Part shown: piece by piece, positions 13,670 to 25,672 of the stretch | Layout of the letters: every line of letters starts with the position of its first letter | Numbering within the stretch: the first letter of the stretch is position 1 | Origin: Monosporascus cannonballus | Lineage: Eukaryota > Ascomycota > Sordariomycetes > Xylariales | Assembly (NCBI GenBank): GCA_004154925.1 | Contig: QJNS01000154.1 | Coordinates: 1-64,000 of the forward strand | Length of the DNA stretch: 64,000 nt | Direction: 5' to 3' | Program-made: the position numbers and the translations under genes | Notes under the pieces: generated by a model | What the model was told of the DNA's origin: nothing | What the model saw: only the letters and a program-made list of their open reading frames with translations | Databases searched by the model: none

Positions 13670-14558
13670 TGGCGATAAATAATTAAATTTTATATTATAT
13701 ATACTTTTGTAATACATTAGTTAATATAAATTTAAACGGTTTAAATTAAGAATTAAACAAAATTTTGATGGTTATATATTACAAAACTCTATATAATAAT
13801 ATCGCTAAACTGTAAATAATATTTATACATTATTATAACAATTTAATTTTATCTAAAATTTGAAAAGCTTAAAAATTAAGTTTAATAATTTATAACTTAA
13901 TTAAACCCTACTTTAATATGAACTATTATGTCAAAATATAAACTTGCAAAACTTTATTTAGGCGATAAAAAGTTTAAAAATTTTAACTTATATACGAATT
14001 TATTTTAAAGTTCAACATATAAATAAAACGTTATATTAGAGTTTTGTTGTTATAACGTTTTTACGAAGGAGATTTTAAATTAATTTGAATTCGTTATAAG
14101 AGATTACTTAAAAACCATAAAGCGGATAAAAAAAACGATTAATTTTTTTAAACTACATTAATTTTAAAACCTAGAATAAAGTACGTATTCTTGTATAATA
14201 AATTTTATAATTATAATAAAACCACTTAATTTCTAAATACGTAGTTATATTTAAAGAGTTTATAATAAAAGTGAAATAAACCAATAATAAAATCAATAAT
14301 ATAATTATATTATTTTACAAGATACCAAAACACAATACATACAATCATTAACTGATTTCGTTTAATTAAAATAATTAAATATATTTCGAAAGTTACGAAA
14401 ATCTATAATAAAAAATATAAATGCCGAATAGCAAAAATATATTATAAAATAAGGCGGTTGTTAGACAAATTAAAAAAACTAACAAAGTATATATATTATC
14501 TTATATAATATAACATTAAGACTTATAAAATTCGAAACGATTTAACGCAAAAATAAAC

Positions 14559-14905
14559 TGTGACGAGCTAGGGGGTTTAGCCAACTATTAAACCTTAGTC
14601 GTACGGGTTTATGTTGACAGGAGTATCGTGGTAATCTGAGCAATAGATACAGTAATCGTGTCACGTCTCGTAATACCAAGGGTGCCTTGAGTAACGATAT
14701 TGTATTGCAAACGATTGGTATTGATGAGTATTGCAAGCTGAAGCTATCTAGACTATGGAAATAATAAGCGTATATATCCTTTCATAGATCTCGTTGGATC
14801 CCTTGGATCACTCCGGATCCATGTCACGTGATTCTAACCCACTTGGGCCCTGTTTCGATCACCCAGTGACCGTTTCCGAGACCCTCCCTTGGTTGGGTTA
14901 TAATA
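14559..14905 (+). mobile_element. Solo LTR of the W family in element U
   Basis: 347 bp starting TGTGACGAGC and ending TTATAATA, flanked by the TSD TAAAC (14554-14558 and 14906-14910). The first 200 bases align closely with the LTRs of element W (37232, 43855), for example TTAGTCGTACGGGTTTATGT. It is only lightly mutated compared with the surrounding element U. Its internal part was presumably lost by LTR-LTR recombination. Confidence 0.88.
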
Positions 14906-15445
14906 TAAACACTAAATTAAAGATTAGAATTATAGCAAAATAAAATATTATCGAAATATTTATAAAACGTTCTAATAATAAAACTGTTAATTTTTTATTT
15001 TAAAAGACTAATTAATTAATTAAATTAAGAAATTATTTAACACAAAAATATTCAAATGTTTTAATATTAAAAGAGAAGTAAGTTTCATAAAAAAATATAA
15101 CGAAAAATGGAAAAAATTAAAAACTTAATTTAAGAAATACTGAACAAATAATACAACGCCTAAAAATTAAAATTAAAAAAGAAATTAAAAAGAAATAAAA
15201 AAAAGTAAAAGATAATTTTAAAGAATTAAACAAAAACTACAAAAATACGAAAATAAGAGAAATAATAATAACAGTAACAATAAGAATAAATATAAAAATA
15301 ATTAAATAATAAATCAAAGCTTTTAAAAATAAATAAAAATATATTTATTTAAAAGCTTTATATTAATTCTATAAAATATACGACGTAGATTATAAACGAG
15401 AAAAATATTTTATATATAATAATTTTAAAAGTGTAGTTTTTAACG

Positions 15446-15447
<2 letters not shown>

Positions 15448-15482
<35 letters not shown>
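15448..15482. repeat. (TA)n microsatellite
   Basis: A run of about 17 TA dinucleotides inside degraded element U. No functional significance is visible. Confidence 0.9.
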
Positions 15483-15486
<4 letters not shown>

Positions 15487-17104
15487 ACAAGCAAATTTTT
15501 AATACAATTGAAAGAAATAAACCAAATAATAATACTACTATTTTCGAATTATTACTTTGTAATATAAATTAACTTTATAAAACCAGTTGAAAATAATAAG
15601 TATAAAATGATTTTTTTAATTTTATAATTAATTCAATTATTAATCGGCAAAGACTTTTAGTTTAATATATAGTAGAAAAGTATCGTTTTGAAGTTATTCT
15701 AGATTTGTATTTTTTTAATATTTATTATAAATTCGGAAACTTTTTTCGAATAGTATTTATTAATTATATAAAAATTTTATTAAAAACCTACAACCTAACA
15801 AACGGTTAATAAAACATACTATATCATATAAAATTAAATTATATAATATAATAACCAATTTTAAACATATTAAAAATTAATATAATTAAAAATTTAAATA
15901 TATTAATAAAAAATAAATATAACAATTTAATACATTATATAAAGCAATAAAAGAAAACTTTAAAAAATTCGAAGTTTTTTAAGATAAAATTACTTAACAA
16001 AAAGTTATAAAATAACGAAATTTACAAAGGTTAAAAAGACTTTTTAAAAAAACGAAAATGCAATAATAAAAGCTATTAATAACTTGATTACCTTAAATAT
16101 ATATATCAAAATATACTAATATATTATAATAATATATTACGAAGTTCTAAACACAAATTGCGTTGTTTAAAACCTTATTAGTAGGCTGAAATATCATAGA
16201 AATATAAAAACGTTTTACTTAATTAAAAATATCAAAAATTCGACTTTTCTTTTTTTAATAATAGATATATCAAACTTAATAGTAATTATTTCGAAATTTT
16301 AATTTAAGGATAATATTAATTAATAAATATAGATATCTTTTTTTGGAAATTACAATATAATTTTAGGAAAACTATAAAAATATTAATGTAAAGTTTTACT
16401 TATTGAAAAAACTAATTATATAAAATTCGTTTCATAGATTATTAATATAAAATATAAAAACGAAAACATAATACGCAGTTTAAAATAATTATAATTATAA
16501 TAAAAAATTAACACTTCCTTAAATTGAAGAGAATATACAAATATATAACTATTAAAAAACAACATGATATATTATTATAATTATTGCAATATATTACAAA
16601 TAATAATTTATAATATTTATCTAAAGTATTAAAAGGCTTAATTAATATGTTAATATAATGTTATAAATATAAATAATTTAAAAATAATTTGTTTACGACA
16701 TTTCAATTTATTTGCAAATTTAGTAAAAATCGAAATACCTTTTTTTGAAAATATATATAAAATGTGCTATATTTTTCGTACTTAATAAATTAAAATATTA
16801 CAGCTTTTAATTAATTATCGATAATTAAATAATGTTACAGTTAAAGAACTGAATAATATTAGATTTAATAATTAAAATATAAAGCCGATTTTATAAAACT
16901 TAATAATATAATATCTATAATTTTAAAAATTCATATAACTTTATCAAAATATAAAGAATTAGAAATAAAAAACAATTTTTAAGCAAATTATAATTATTTA
17001 AATATTTAATTATATTATGAAAATTTGCGAATATACTAGCTGTTTTGTAACAAATAATATAATATATATTATAAAAATATTTCCATATTTTTATTGTATA
17101 TAAC

Positions 17105-17292
17105 TGTAAAAGGCTTTATCTGAGCGGTCTGCAATTAGTTGCCAATGAGAGTTTATTTTCTAGCTAAAGAGAAAAGAAAGGGAAGATGAAAATACAGTTG
17201 TGTGTGTTCGCATATAAGGCGCTGCGCTAGTGCTGCTTGGTACCGGCGTTTGTCCGGTGCCCCATAATAGGGCTCCATACAGCCCCATCACA
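17105..17292. mobile_element. Unmutated solo LTR (188 bp) in element U
   Basis: It starts TGTAAAAGGC and ends CCATCACA, with TSD ATAAC on both sides (17100-17104 and 17293-17297). Base composition is balanced and CpA/TpG are common, unlike the flanks. A GGTACCGG..CCGGTGCC inverted repeat near 17240-17262 could form a hairpin. No other copy of this family is in the window. It looks like a recent insertion, or one never exposed to RIP. Confidence 0.88.
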
Positions 17293-19942
17293 ATAACTTA
17301 GATAATATTTTTGTATTTTCGAAAACGAAACAAAATATTTATAAAATATAAAATTATTAATTAACGCAAAAAAGGTTCTTTTTATAAATGAAAAACAAAA
17401 TATATTATAATAAACGCTTATTACGGTTAAAAAGGTATAAATATTTTTTTATTTCGCTAATTCCGTTAAAAATATATCTGGAACCTTAGCGAAATTATAT
17501 TAATCTTAATTAACTTTATTAAACCAAAATTTAAATAAATATTACAAAGAGCGAAAACGTTTTAAAAAATCGAAAGTGCAATTATTAATAAATCAATATA
17601 AATTATATATAATTTAACACGTTCTGTTAAATTTAAAACTAATATATTAAATTATATATCAAACGCGATAAGCGAATATCAGAAGAATTAAAACAAATTA
17701 GATCTTAGTTTATTTTTATACCAATTTAACAAAGCCTAATTTAAGTATCGTATTTTAAATAAAAGGTGTATAATATGTATTATTGCTTTCGCAAATTTAA
17801 CTATTTTTTTAAAAAAACGTTTATTAAATTAAAATTTAGTTTAATTATTAAAAGTTAACCGGTTTTACTATAGCCTAAAGAATTTACGAAATAATAATTA
17901 CGTTACTTAAAAAAACAAATTTCAACTTTATTATTATGTATAAAAAAACTTAAAAATGGCCAAAATAAACAACTTAAAAAATAACTAAACTTTGAAAAAT
18001 AATAATTAAAATTAAGTATATAATTTTCGATATTGTTTTCAAAATATATTTACGTTTATAATAAATTACAACTATTTATATTATATGTTCCGATACATAT
18101 TAAGAGATTAATAAATATAATAACATCTTGTTGAAAATACAAAGTAAAACAAATTACATATTTTACAAAAATATTAAATGAATTCAATACGCTCTATATA
18201 CAAATATTAAGTATGTAAATATCTAAGAATTTATGTATCTTTAAAGTATTTTAATTATATTTATTAATTTTATAAACAGACTGAAATCAAAAAATACAAT
18301 AATGAAATAACTTTTGTATCAAAACCAAAATATAATTATATAAGATTTACGAAACATTATAACCATTATTACTTTTTAAAAAATTAAATAATTGGATTAA
18401 TATATATTTTGTTATTAAATTGTCTTTATTCAAAAATTTACCGATAAAAATATATTATAATATTATTTTCGAAACGTTTTTAATTTCTATTTTATTAAGA
18501 GAGTACTAATATAAAATTCATTACATTCGTTTTTTAAAAACATTTTTAATATATACAAGTTACTATACGAAACCTTTTCAAATAAAAAAAATCATATTTA
18601 CTTTAAAATATAACAAAATCTTTTAATATAAATAAATTTAAATTATAAACTATTTAATGCATTTAAACTTTAAAAAATAATTGAATCAAATAATTAAACC
18701 AAATATTAATAACGTACTTATGATATTATATGAATTACGAATAAAATAACTAAATTCAAAAAAATACTTAATAGGTAATTAGCTTCTAATTATAATAAAT
18801 ACAAAATTATTAAAATAATTTCATTAAATGTTAAATATAAATTTATATCTAATATTCAGATATACGTACATAATAAATTTATTAATATTAGAATAATATT
18901 TACGTTAAAAATATTTATATAATTATAGTGAAAAAACAAAATTAAAAAATGTACAAAACTAAATCACTAAATATTACAATAAAAAAAGTCGAAAAAATTA
19001 ACTGTTAAAAATTTACCATATTATAAAAAATAGTTAAATAAAATAGCTTAATAAACAATTTAATTTTAAATATATAGATTTATATAAAATGGGAAAGAAA
19101 ACTCTTAAAAATATATATTAGCTAGAACTTTCGCTAAAACTTATATTTTATTCTATTTTCTACATTTATTTATTTAAAGTAACAACAAATATTATCAAAA
19201 TCTATACGAAATAAAACGATATAAAAATAGAAAAATGAAACTATATACGAAATAAAAAAATTCTTAGTATACGAAAGAAAACGAACTTACTTAGTATTGA
19301 TTTAAATAAAAAGAATACTCAAATTTCAAAAACATTTAGAAATCGACAAAAAGCCTGATAAGTATCTAATACCTACTAAGAAAATTTATAAATAATAATA
19401 AATATAAAAATTATATTCTAATTAACATTTTATAAAGATAATGTCTATATATTAACTAAGTTCCAAGTAATCACAGATATATTATTAAATAATTAAAGTT
19501 TTATTATTATCTTAATTTTATAACATTTTAAATTATTAACAATATCTAAGAACTAAAAAATACAGTTAACAAAGTTTATACATTACGCCTAATATTATTG
19601 TTGTTAATAATAATTACGAAATAACCAAATTAAAATTTTAAACATGGTCTTTTCGACAATTTAATAATTAGTTATAAAAATAACAATTCTTATTCTATTA
19701 TACGACCAACTACGACATATATATTTTTATAATAAAAAATATTTTTATTAATTAATAAATGAATTTTTACAATGTTACGATATAATTTCGAAGCTTTTCA
19801 TTTTAATTAAATTAACCAAAACATAAGGTTTTTCGCTTTTATAAAAGCAACATTTATAGAAATAATTAAATATAATTAAAAATGTAAAAAAGTTACTAGA
19901 AAAAGTTTTTTAAAAATAAAAACCTTTAAAAAAAGAAAATCG

Positions 19943-20180
19943 TATTACGATCTACCAAATTACGGGCTTCAAAAACGATCATAATAAAAAATAACTAAAT
20001 AAATTAAATAATGTAACGAAATACCGACTGCTTAGTAATGAATCAATAAATTAATAAATAGGATTATTAATTTACAGATAGTAAATTAACAATATAGATT
20101 AAATATACACGGTTATTACATCTATATTTTAAATAACATTAATTTGTAATATAATTTTATTATTTAAAACCTCTTTAATA
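19943..20180 (+). repeat. 3' LTR of element U
   Basis: 238 bp; begins TATTACGATCTACC and ends CCTCTTTAATA. Partner of 13432-13669. Confidence 0.72.
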
Positions 20181-20790
20181 TACGAAACGTATTTAAATTT
20201 TCTATTACCTAAATTTCTGCGATATCTCTACTACTATAAACTCGTACAACTTAGGTTTAATAATTAATTAAACCCCTAGCCGTTATAGTGAAAACCATGA
20301 ATTAGTTATCGTGCTCGAAAATGCTGGGTATAATATTTATCGTGCAAATTATATTATATAATGATTTTCTATGTATTTAGCTCAGTGTTGTGGCTATACT
20401 ATATTATTACGCCAACAAGGCAGAAGATTGGTGGAATGATCGCAATTGTAGCAATAATTCTAATGCTTATAGCTATATAAAAGCTTGCGCCATTGTTACC
20501 TTATTTAGACCGTAATATTTAGTCTAGAAAATACGACTTGAACTCAAATGCAGCTTGTGTAATTTTAATATATAAATTTAAAATAATAATATATAAGTTA
20601 TAATTAAGTTGTTATTATTATACGGTTTAAAATTTCGTTTTCATAAATTATTTAGTATTTATTTATTTTTATTAATATTTTAATCTCATTATATATACGC
20701 AATAATAATAGTAATAAATTAAATTAAATATATTATATATATATATTATTTTTATTTTATTTAAACATTTATATAAAAATATTAAATAAA
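20181..20790. other. AT-rich spacer, partly unmutated, no gene seen
   Basis: The stretch at about 20220-20560 has more normal composition (CpA and TpG present) than the blocks on either side. It holds no open frame of note and no LTR ends I could pair. The last 200 bases are simple AT sequence. Confidence 0.5.
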
Positions 20791-20878
20791 TTTAAATTCG
20801 ATTTACAAATAATTTAAGTTCGGTTTCTATATAATTTAAATTCGATGTAAGACTAATCTAAGTACGGTTTTCAGCTTT
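20791..20878. repeat. 22-bp tandem repeat, four units
   Basis: Units start at 20791, 20813, 20835 and 20857, each 22 bp, with the core TTTAAxTTCGxT. Units 1 and 3 share TTTAAATTCGAT; units 2 and 4 share AAGTxCGGTTT. So this may be two copies of a 44-bp higher-order unit. It lies at the border between the AT-rich block and the HET-gene island. Confidence 0.75.
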
Positions 20879-21644
20879 GTTTTTAATTTTTTAAATATAC
20901 GTATATATCACGTGATTTGTAGCCATATCGGCGTTTTGAAGGTGGTCCGATAGGAACAAATTAAAGGTGGTGGCACGAATCCGTGGAGGTGGTATTTACC
21001 ATGTGCCTCGTAATAATGCGGGGAGGGGAGTGAGGCGCCACTGCCAAGCCTTATCATTCAACCAGAGCCCGACAAGCCAAAAGTCGTCTCACCAGAAGAC
21101 GAGATGCGCAAACTTTTGATTCTTCAGCGCCAGTTCATAATCGGAAAAGATGAACATCAGTCTGGTTGCACGGGCCTGGCCGGGCGTGCAACTTGTAGGG
21201 GACTCGGCGGTCGAGTCCGCGAGCACCACTGCCACCAGACTCTTCAAACGTAGAATTCCAATTTGCATTTGTTAGTGGCTTCGCGGTCATAAGACGGTTC
21301 TCAAAGGCGCTAATAACCGAATCGTCTGATCTTCACTCCACCGATCCGATACTCAACCGTAGTTGGATAATAATATGCCAGTGCAGTTCCTGGAGATCCA
21401 GCTGAATGGCTAATCGACCTTATTGGCCACAACCGTGTGAATCGTGCGATCTCGGGCTCGTACCTTCGGAGTGGTAAAGAGAGAAATATAAAGCTAGCCC
21501 ATTGCTATTGGAATTGGGGCAATTTATTTGGCATCCTGTCCCATTGAACATTCTTACATTACATTACATTGACGAAGTCAAAGAGATCATTGATTTTCCG
21601 ATATCTTCCTCTCTGCATCCAAGAAAAATATAAAACACTTCGGC
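20879..21644. other. Upstream region of the HET-domain gene
   Basis: Composition switches to GC-balanced at about 20900. A palindrome ATCACGTGAT lies at about 20908-20917. A plus open frame without a good start (about 21030-21253) has a protein-like stretch (EPDKPKVVSPEDEMRKLL) but no family I recognise; it may be a gene remnant. A TATA-like AAATATAAAG (about 21484) lies roughly 160 bp before the HET start codon, and a short TTACA repeat at about 21553-21569. These regulatory readings are tentative. Confidence 0.4.
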
Positions 21645-22649
21645 ATGCGCCTACTCAACGTCGATGGTGTCCACCTCGACATAGTCAAGGTCGAGAGTTT
21701 CCGGCCTCCCTATCCGCCGTATTTGATCCTCTCCCATACCTGGAGCCAGGATCCGGACGAAGAGGTCTCATTCCACGATGTACACGACGGAGAGTTACAC
21801 TATTTCGAGAAGAAGGCATGGAGGAAGAAGGTTCGCGGCTTTTGCAAAGTTGCGAAGAACGTCGGATACTCCTACGTCTGGATCGACACTTGCTGTATTG
21901 ACGAAGCGAGTAGTGCGGAGGTCGGCGAGGCCATTAACCTAATGTACGCCTGGTACCAGTCCGCCGTAGCATGTTTCGTCCACCTTGAAGACATAAGCCG
22001 GGACAGAGGGGGCATGGTAGTATTCGAGAACTCGGAAAGATTCAAGTCGAAACCTCCCAGGTGGTTTACAAGAGGATGGACATTACAAGAGCTTGTCGCC
22101 CCAAAGAAACTGTATTTCTTCGATCAGCACTGGCACCGCCTTGGAAGTCGCTCACAACTGGCGGGAGCTGTTCGGACATTTACAGGCATCCCACTCGACG
22201 TGCTACACGGCAAGGACCCTCATGAATATCCCCTCGATGTACGCTGGTCATGGTCCAGGGGCAGGGAAACAACGAAACCAGAGGATCAGGCGTACTCGCT
22301 CATTGGGCTATTGGGGATCAACATGAGTCTTGTGTATGGTATACCCGCCAAAGGAGCTCTGGAGCTCTTGGAAAATGCAGTTAGGGAACGTTACAGTCGT
22401 GACTCGTTTGGGTCTGGCAGCCTCCATTCGACCATGGCTGACAGGCTAAGGCAGATAGACTCACAGCGTCTTGCTAAGAGCCAAGCCAAACATATTGGGT
22501 ATGGTGATAGGGGTGACGATGACGATGAGGAGAATGATGTTGACGACGATGATGATGACGGTGATGAGAATGATTACGACGATGATGATGAAGGCCTATC
22601 AATTCTTGTATCGGTTCTCGGGATAGGTGATCCTCGAAGAAGGCGCTGA
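21645..22649 (+). CDS. HET-domain (heterokaryon incompatibility) protein with acidic C-terminal tail
   Basis: A single exon of 334 codons. The start MRLLNVDGV is the usual opening of fungal HET proteins. Conserved HET blocks appear in order: YLILSHTW (26-33), VWIDTCCID (78-86), a WY..A..C..L.D block (103-116), RGWTLQEL.AP (143-153) and EDQAYSLIGLLGI (213-225). HET proteins take part in non-self recognition and can trigger cell death after fusion of unlike hyphae. Here the HET domain stands alone: no NACHT, ankyrin or WD repeats follow. The last part is a run rich in Asp/Glu (about 288-317) encoded by GAT/GAC repeats, then a basic end. The stop lies 5 bp before a W-family LTR start (22655), so the C-terminus may have been trimmed by that insertion. 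Codon use is normal and no RIP-type stops are seen. The family call is firm; whether the gene acts in incompatibility is not shown. Confidence 0.9.
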   Translation: MRLLNVDGVHLDIVKVESFRPPYPPYLILSHTWSQDPDEEVSFHDVHDGELHYFEKKAWRKKVRGFCKVAKNVGYSYVWIDTCCIDEASSAEVGEAINLMYAWYQSAVACFVHLEDISRDRGGMVVFENSERFKSKPPRWFTRGWTLQELVAPKKLYFFDQHWHRLGSRSQLAGAVRTFTGIPLDVLHGKDPHEYPLDVRWSWSRGRETTKPEDQAYSLIGLLGINMSLVYGIPAKGALELLENAVRERYSRDSFGSGSLHSTMADRLRQIDSQRLAKSQAKHIGYGDRGDDDDEENDVDDDDDDGDENDYDDDDEGLSILVSVLGIGDPRRRR

Positions 22650-22654
22650 CATCG

Positions 22655-22870
22655 GGTGTAACGGCTTGGCTAGTTAACCAACCATTAAATTTGGTCGCCT
22701 GGTTTACGCTGGCAGTGGTATCGTGAGATCTGAGCAATGGAGGTACTTGTTACATTAGGTAATAGCAAAGTGTGGTTTGCGTAACCAAGTTGTATAACAA
22801 GCTGGTAACTGTCTAGATTATTTAAAAAGGTTATAATCGTATCTATATTTCACACTTAATAGGGAGCAGC
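22655..22870 (+). mobile_element. W-family-related LTR fragment directly after the HET gene
   Basis: It begins TGTAACGGCTTGGCTAG and runs parallel to the other W-family LTRs (GCTGGCAG..GTATCGTG..ATCTGAGCAAT, then ...CTGTCTAGATTAT). It is more diverged than the copies at 14559, 37232 and 43855, so it may belong to a subfamily. The right end and a TSD were not found. It is not RIP-mutated. Confidence 0.65.
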
Positions 22871-23489
22871 TGCACAGCTCTTGAGGATATATTGATATAG
22901 ACTGGTACCTAAAAAGCTAGAAACCGATGATCCCTCTAACCGTGTGTGATCCATTGATATAAGGCTCCAGGGCTCCGGAAGGAACTACGTTGTTCCATAT
23001 ATTGCTGCCCAACGGAAAAGAGAGGCCCTGCGACATATATAGAAGAGTATTCTTGCCCTTATTTCTGGTCGAATATTCCCCGTTTGACCAAAGGTCGGAT
23101 GTTGTCGGATCGATTTTGCTATTTTAAGTAGGGCGTTCGAGAGGTAAAGAAGCCTCCTTGAATACATGTAAATACAGCTGTAGCTGTAAGAAAGCGATAT
23201 TGAAGGTGGCATATCGGTAATTTGGTTAGGGGCTAATCTATTGGAACTCGCCCAAGCTATTGACCATGTACTGACCCGTACTTTTCGCATGACTGCTGAT
23301 GAACGGCCTGGCTTTTCGCCATACCCACGCCTCATATGCCACGTAGTCGAGATGGGGTGTCCTGCGTGTGGACACGGGTCCCCTGACTTTATTCGGCATC
23401 GTCACCGAGATGTATGGTGCCCTTTGAGGCCTCGAAAACGGTAGTAAGAAATTACATTATTTCAGTTGTTCCAAGATATGAACAGGATC
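22871..23489. other. GC-balanced spacer with a dispersed-repeat segment
   Basis: The part at about 23150-23245 matches 62361-62460 (GAATACATxxAAATACAGCTGTAGCTGT, then AGAAAGCGATA), so it belongs to a dispersed repeat that has largely escaped RIP. A 67-codon plus frame at 23241-23444 contains CPACGHG, but I do not trust it as a gene. Homology to element Y begins at about 23490. Confidence 0.5.
23150..23245. repeat. Dispersed repeat, copy 1 (with 62361-62460)
   Basis: It shares about 60 closely matching bases centred on ACAGCTGTAGCTGT, then GAAAGCGATA and a GGTGGC block, with the copy near 62.4 kb. Both copies lie in GC-balanced islands. The style is that of an LTR or SINE-like segment, but no ends or TSD could be set. 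Confidence 0.65.
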
Positions 23490-25672
23490 AGGTTATTATT
23501 GTATTATTATATTAATAAATTCCCTCTAATTATCGGTTTAAAAATAATGAACGGTCGAAATAGGGAACTTATCGTTTAAACTTAAATTAAATTTTTTAAA
23601 ATATTAAAATACATTACGTATTACGGTCCGAGATATTTATAGTTAAAGTGCTGTATAAAGGGTGTATATTAAAAAGAAACGTATTTATAAAGGTATTTAT
23701 AAATATCCTTGTAATAATAGCGAAATAAAATATTTTCGTTAATTCAATAATTCTTATAAAAATATATTCGAAAATATGTTTAAATTCTTTATAGAAAAAG
23801 TTAATATAATTTTCGAAAATATTATTTCATAAAAGAAACAAAATGAGTAAAAAGATAAAAAAGCTCGTTAACGAAATTGTAAACATTTTAATATAGTAAT
23901 AAAAATAATAATTGTGTATGAATGTAATTATATTTTAACATAAATAACGTACTACTCAAGCTCAGAACTTAGACAATTTCGCAACTTATGTTTTGTTCAT
24001 ATTCCGACTACCAGCTTTAAACATGTATTATTTAATACTAGTAACATAAAACGTCTTACAAAAGAAATAAGAATAAATTTAGCCGTTTAGGCGAAAAAAA
24101 CGCACTCCGAAACTTAATTATAAAAAACTTAATATGATATACGATATCGCTAAAACGACCTTAAAAGCTCGATATCACGGTGAACGCGCCCGAACCGATA
24201 TTATTCCCAATTTACAAAAAGTAACGCCGATCGAAAAAAAATCGATCGTCAAATGGATCCTTAATCTAAATACGCGAACGTTTCCTATCCGGCGTTAGCA
24301 CGTTAAAAATATGGCGAATTTACTGCTTATATAACGCGTTATTAAATACGTCGGGGCTAATTAAGTATTTAACTTTGTTAAATAGGAAAAAAATCCGAAA
24401 CGCGTTTAAATCGAAAAATAAATTATTAAACATTTTTATCTAAAAATCCAAAATTATTTCGAAAATAATTTATGTTTATTTAGATTATAATTTCAAAAAA
24501 TGGTATTATAAAGGAGGATATTTATAATTTTAAGAAAACGGGATTTGTAGTAAAACTTTGTATATTAATAAATATAATTATTTTTAATATTAAAAGATAT
24601 AAAAACCCTTGATATACTTAATAAGAAAATCGAAAATGATTTACAGTAATATAAGCCGTTAATTTTCAAAGCTAGGCTTTATCTTTATTTATTATTTTCA
24701 CTAAGAAAACCCACTTTTTTATTAATTCGCCAATAGCTTACCTTTATCGAATTAAAGGTTTATTATGAATAAAAACGATTAAATGATAAATAAATTAAAT
24801 TTAAAATAAAGTAAATATTATAATAAATATATTAAAACGGATATTAAAAATACGAAACGCTTTTTTATTTTCGACGGTTACGAAAATCATTATTCGATCG
24901 AATTCGAAAAATACTGTTAAATTAACGATATTATTACACTTTATATATCTGCTTATTTCTTTTATCGATTTTAATCTTTTAACGTATCCTATTTTTTCGT
25001 ATTAAAACGTGCGTATTTACTTTATATCGAAAATCTTATATGACGATACGTTATTTACATTACTAAAGAAAATTTTATCGCCGGCTTCCCTAACGTATTT
25101 AAAGTTATTATAATAATCGATAATATTAAATCAGAATTCGTAAAATTAGAACTGATTCCATTCGATCCCTATCGCGCTTTTTCCGAATTAAAAGTTTTAA
25201 TTATACCTATACCGACCATTTCGCCGCTTACTTCTGCCAACTCCATTATTTCTTCACCTATAAAAACCCTTAAGAATATTGCTAAAGTAATTCGATAAAA
25301 ATGTTATTTGCAAAGACAAATAAAAAACCATTAAGATAGCTCGCTAATAAAAATAATTAAATCGGTTAAATTTTTAATAAAAATAACTTAATACTTTTAT
25401 ATTAAATTATTTTTAAAAACAAAGAAAATAGTTATTTACGCGAAATAAACCATATCTTTAATCAGTAATGAAAAACCAAAAATAAACGGCTTTAAAAAAG
25501 GATATTTACTGTAAAAAAAGCATAAACTTTCATAATTACGAAAAAAGTAATAATAAATAATCGCAATTAACAGCGACTAAAGGTAATTATCGCAAAAAGG
25601 CTTAGGCAAAAAAACGAAAATATGGCGTTTGCGGCAAATTGGAACATAATACGCGTACTTACGAAAAGTATA

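Larger units (their letters stand above)
13432..20180 (+). mobile_element. Element U: heavily RIP-degraded LTR retrotransposon with two solo-LTR insertions
   Basis: Two direct repeats of exactly 238 bp (13432-13669 and 19943-20180) share blocks such as CAAATTACGG and AGTAAATTAA, with the rest differing mainly at C/T and G/A. A TGG-starting stretch follows the left copy (a possible primer-binding site) and a purine run (about 19931-19940) precedes the right copy, suggesting plus orientation. Without its two insertions the element is about 6.2 kb. I could not identify a convincing gag or pol motif, so the superfamily is open. The flanking 5-mers do not match cleanly, so no TSD is claimed. Confidence 0.72.

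Noticed and set aside
14542..14736. 64-codon minus-strand frame
   Set aside because: It lies inside the W-family solo LTR; LTR sequence gives chance frames.
13427..20185. A clean TSD for element U
   Set aside because: The flanking 5-mers do not match; a one-base shift makes them RIP-compatible but moves the LTR start off the expected TG-type end.
22985..23335. 116-codon minus-strand frame downstream of the HET gene
   Set aside because: Part coincides with the dispersed repeat also found at 62.4 kb, and the apparent protein similarity follows from DNA repeat similarity; no domain recognised.
23241..23444. 67-codon plus frame with CPACGHG motif, possible zinc protein
   Set aside because: Too short, no conserved pattern beyond two cysteines, no start or splice context.
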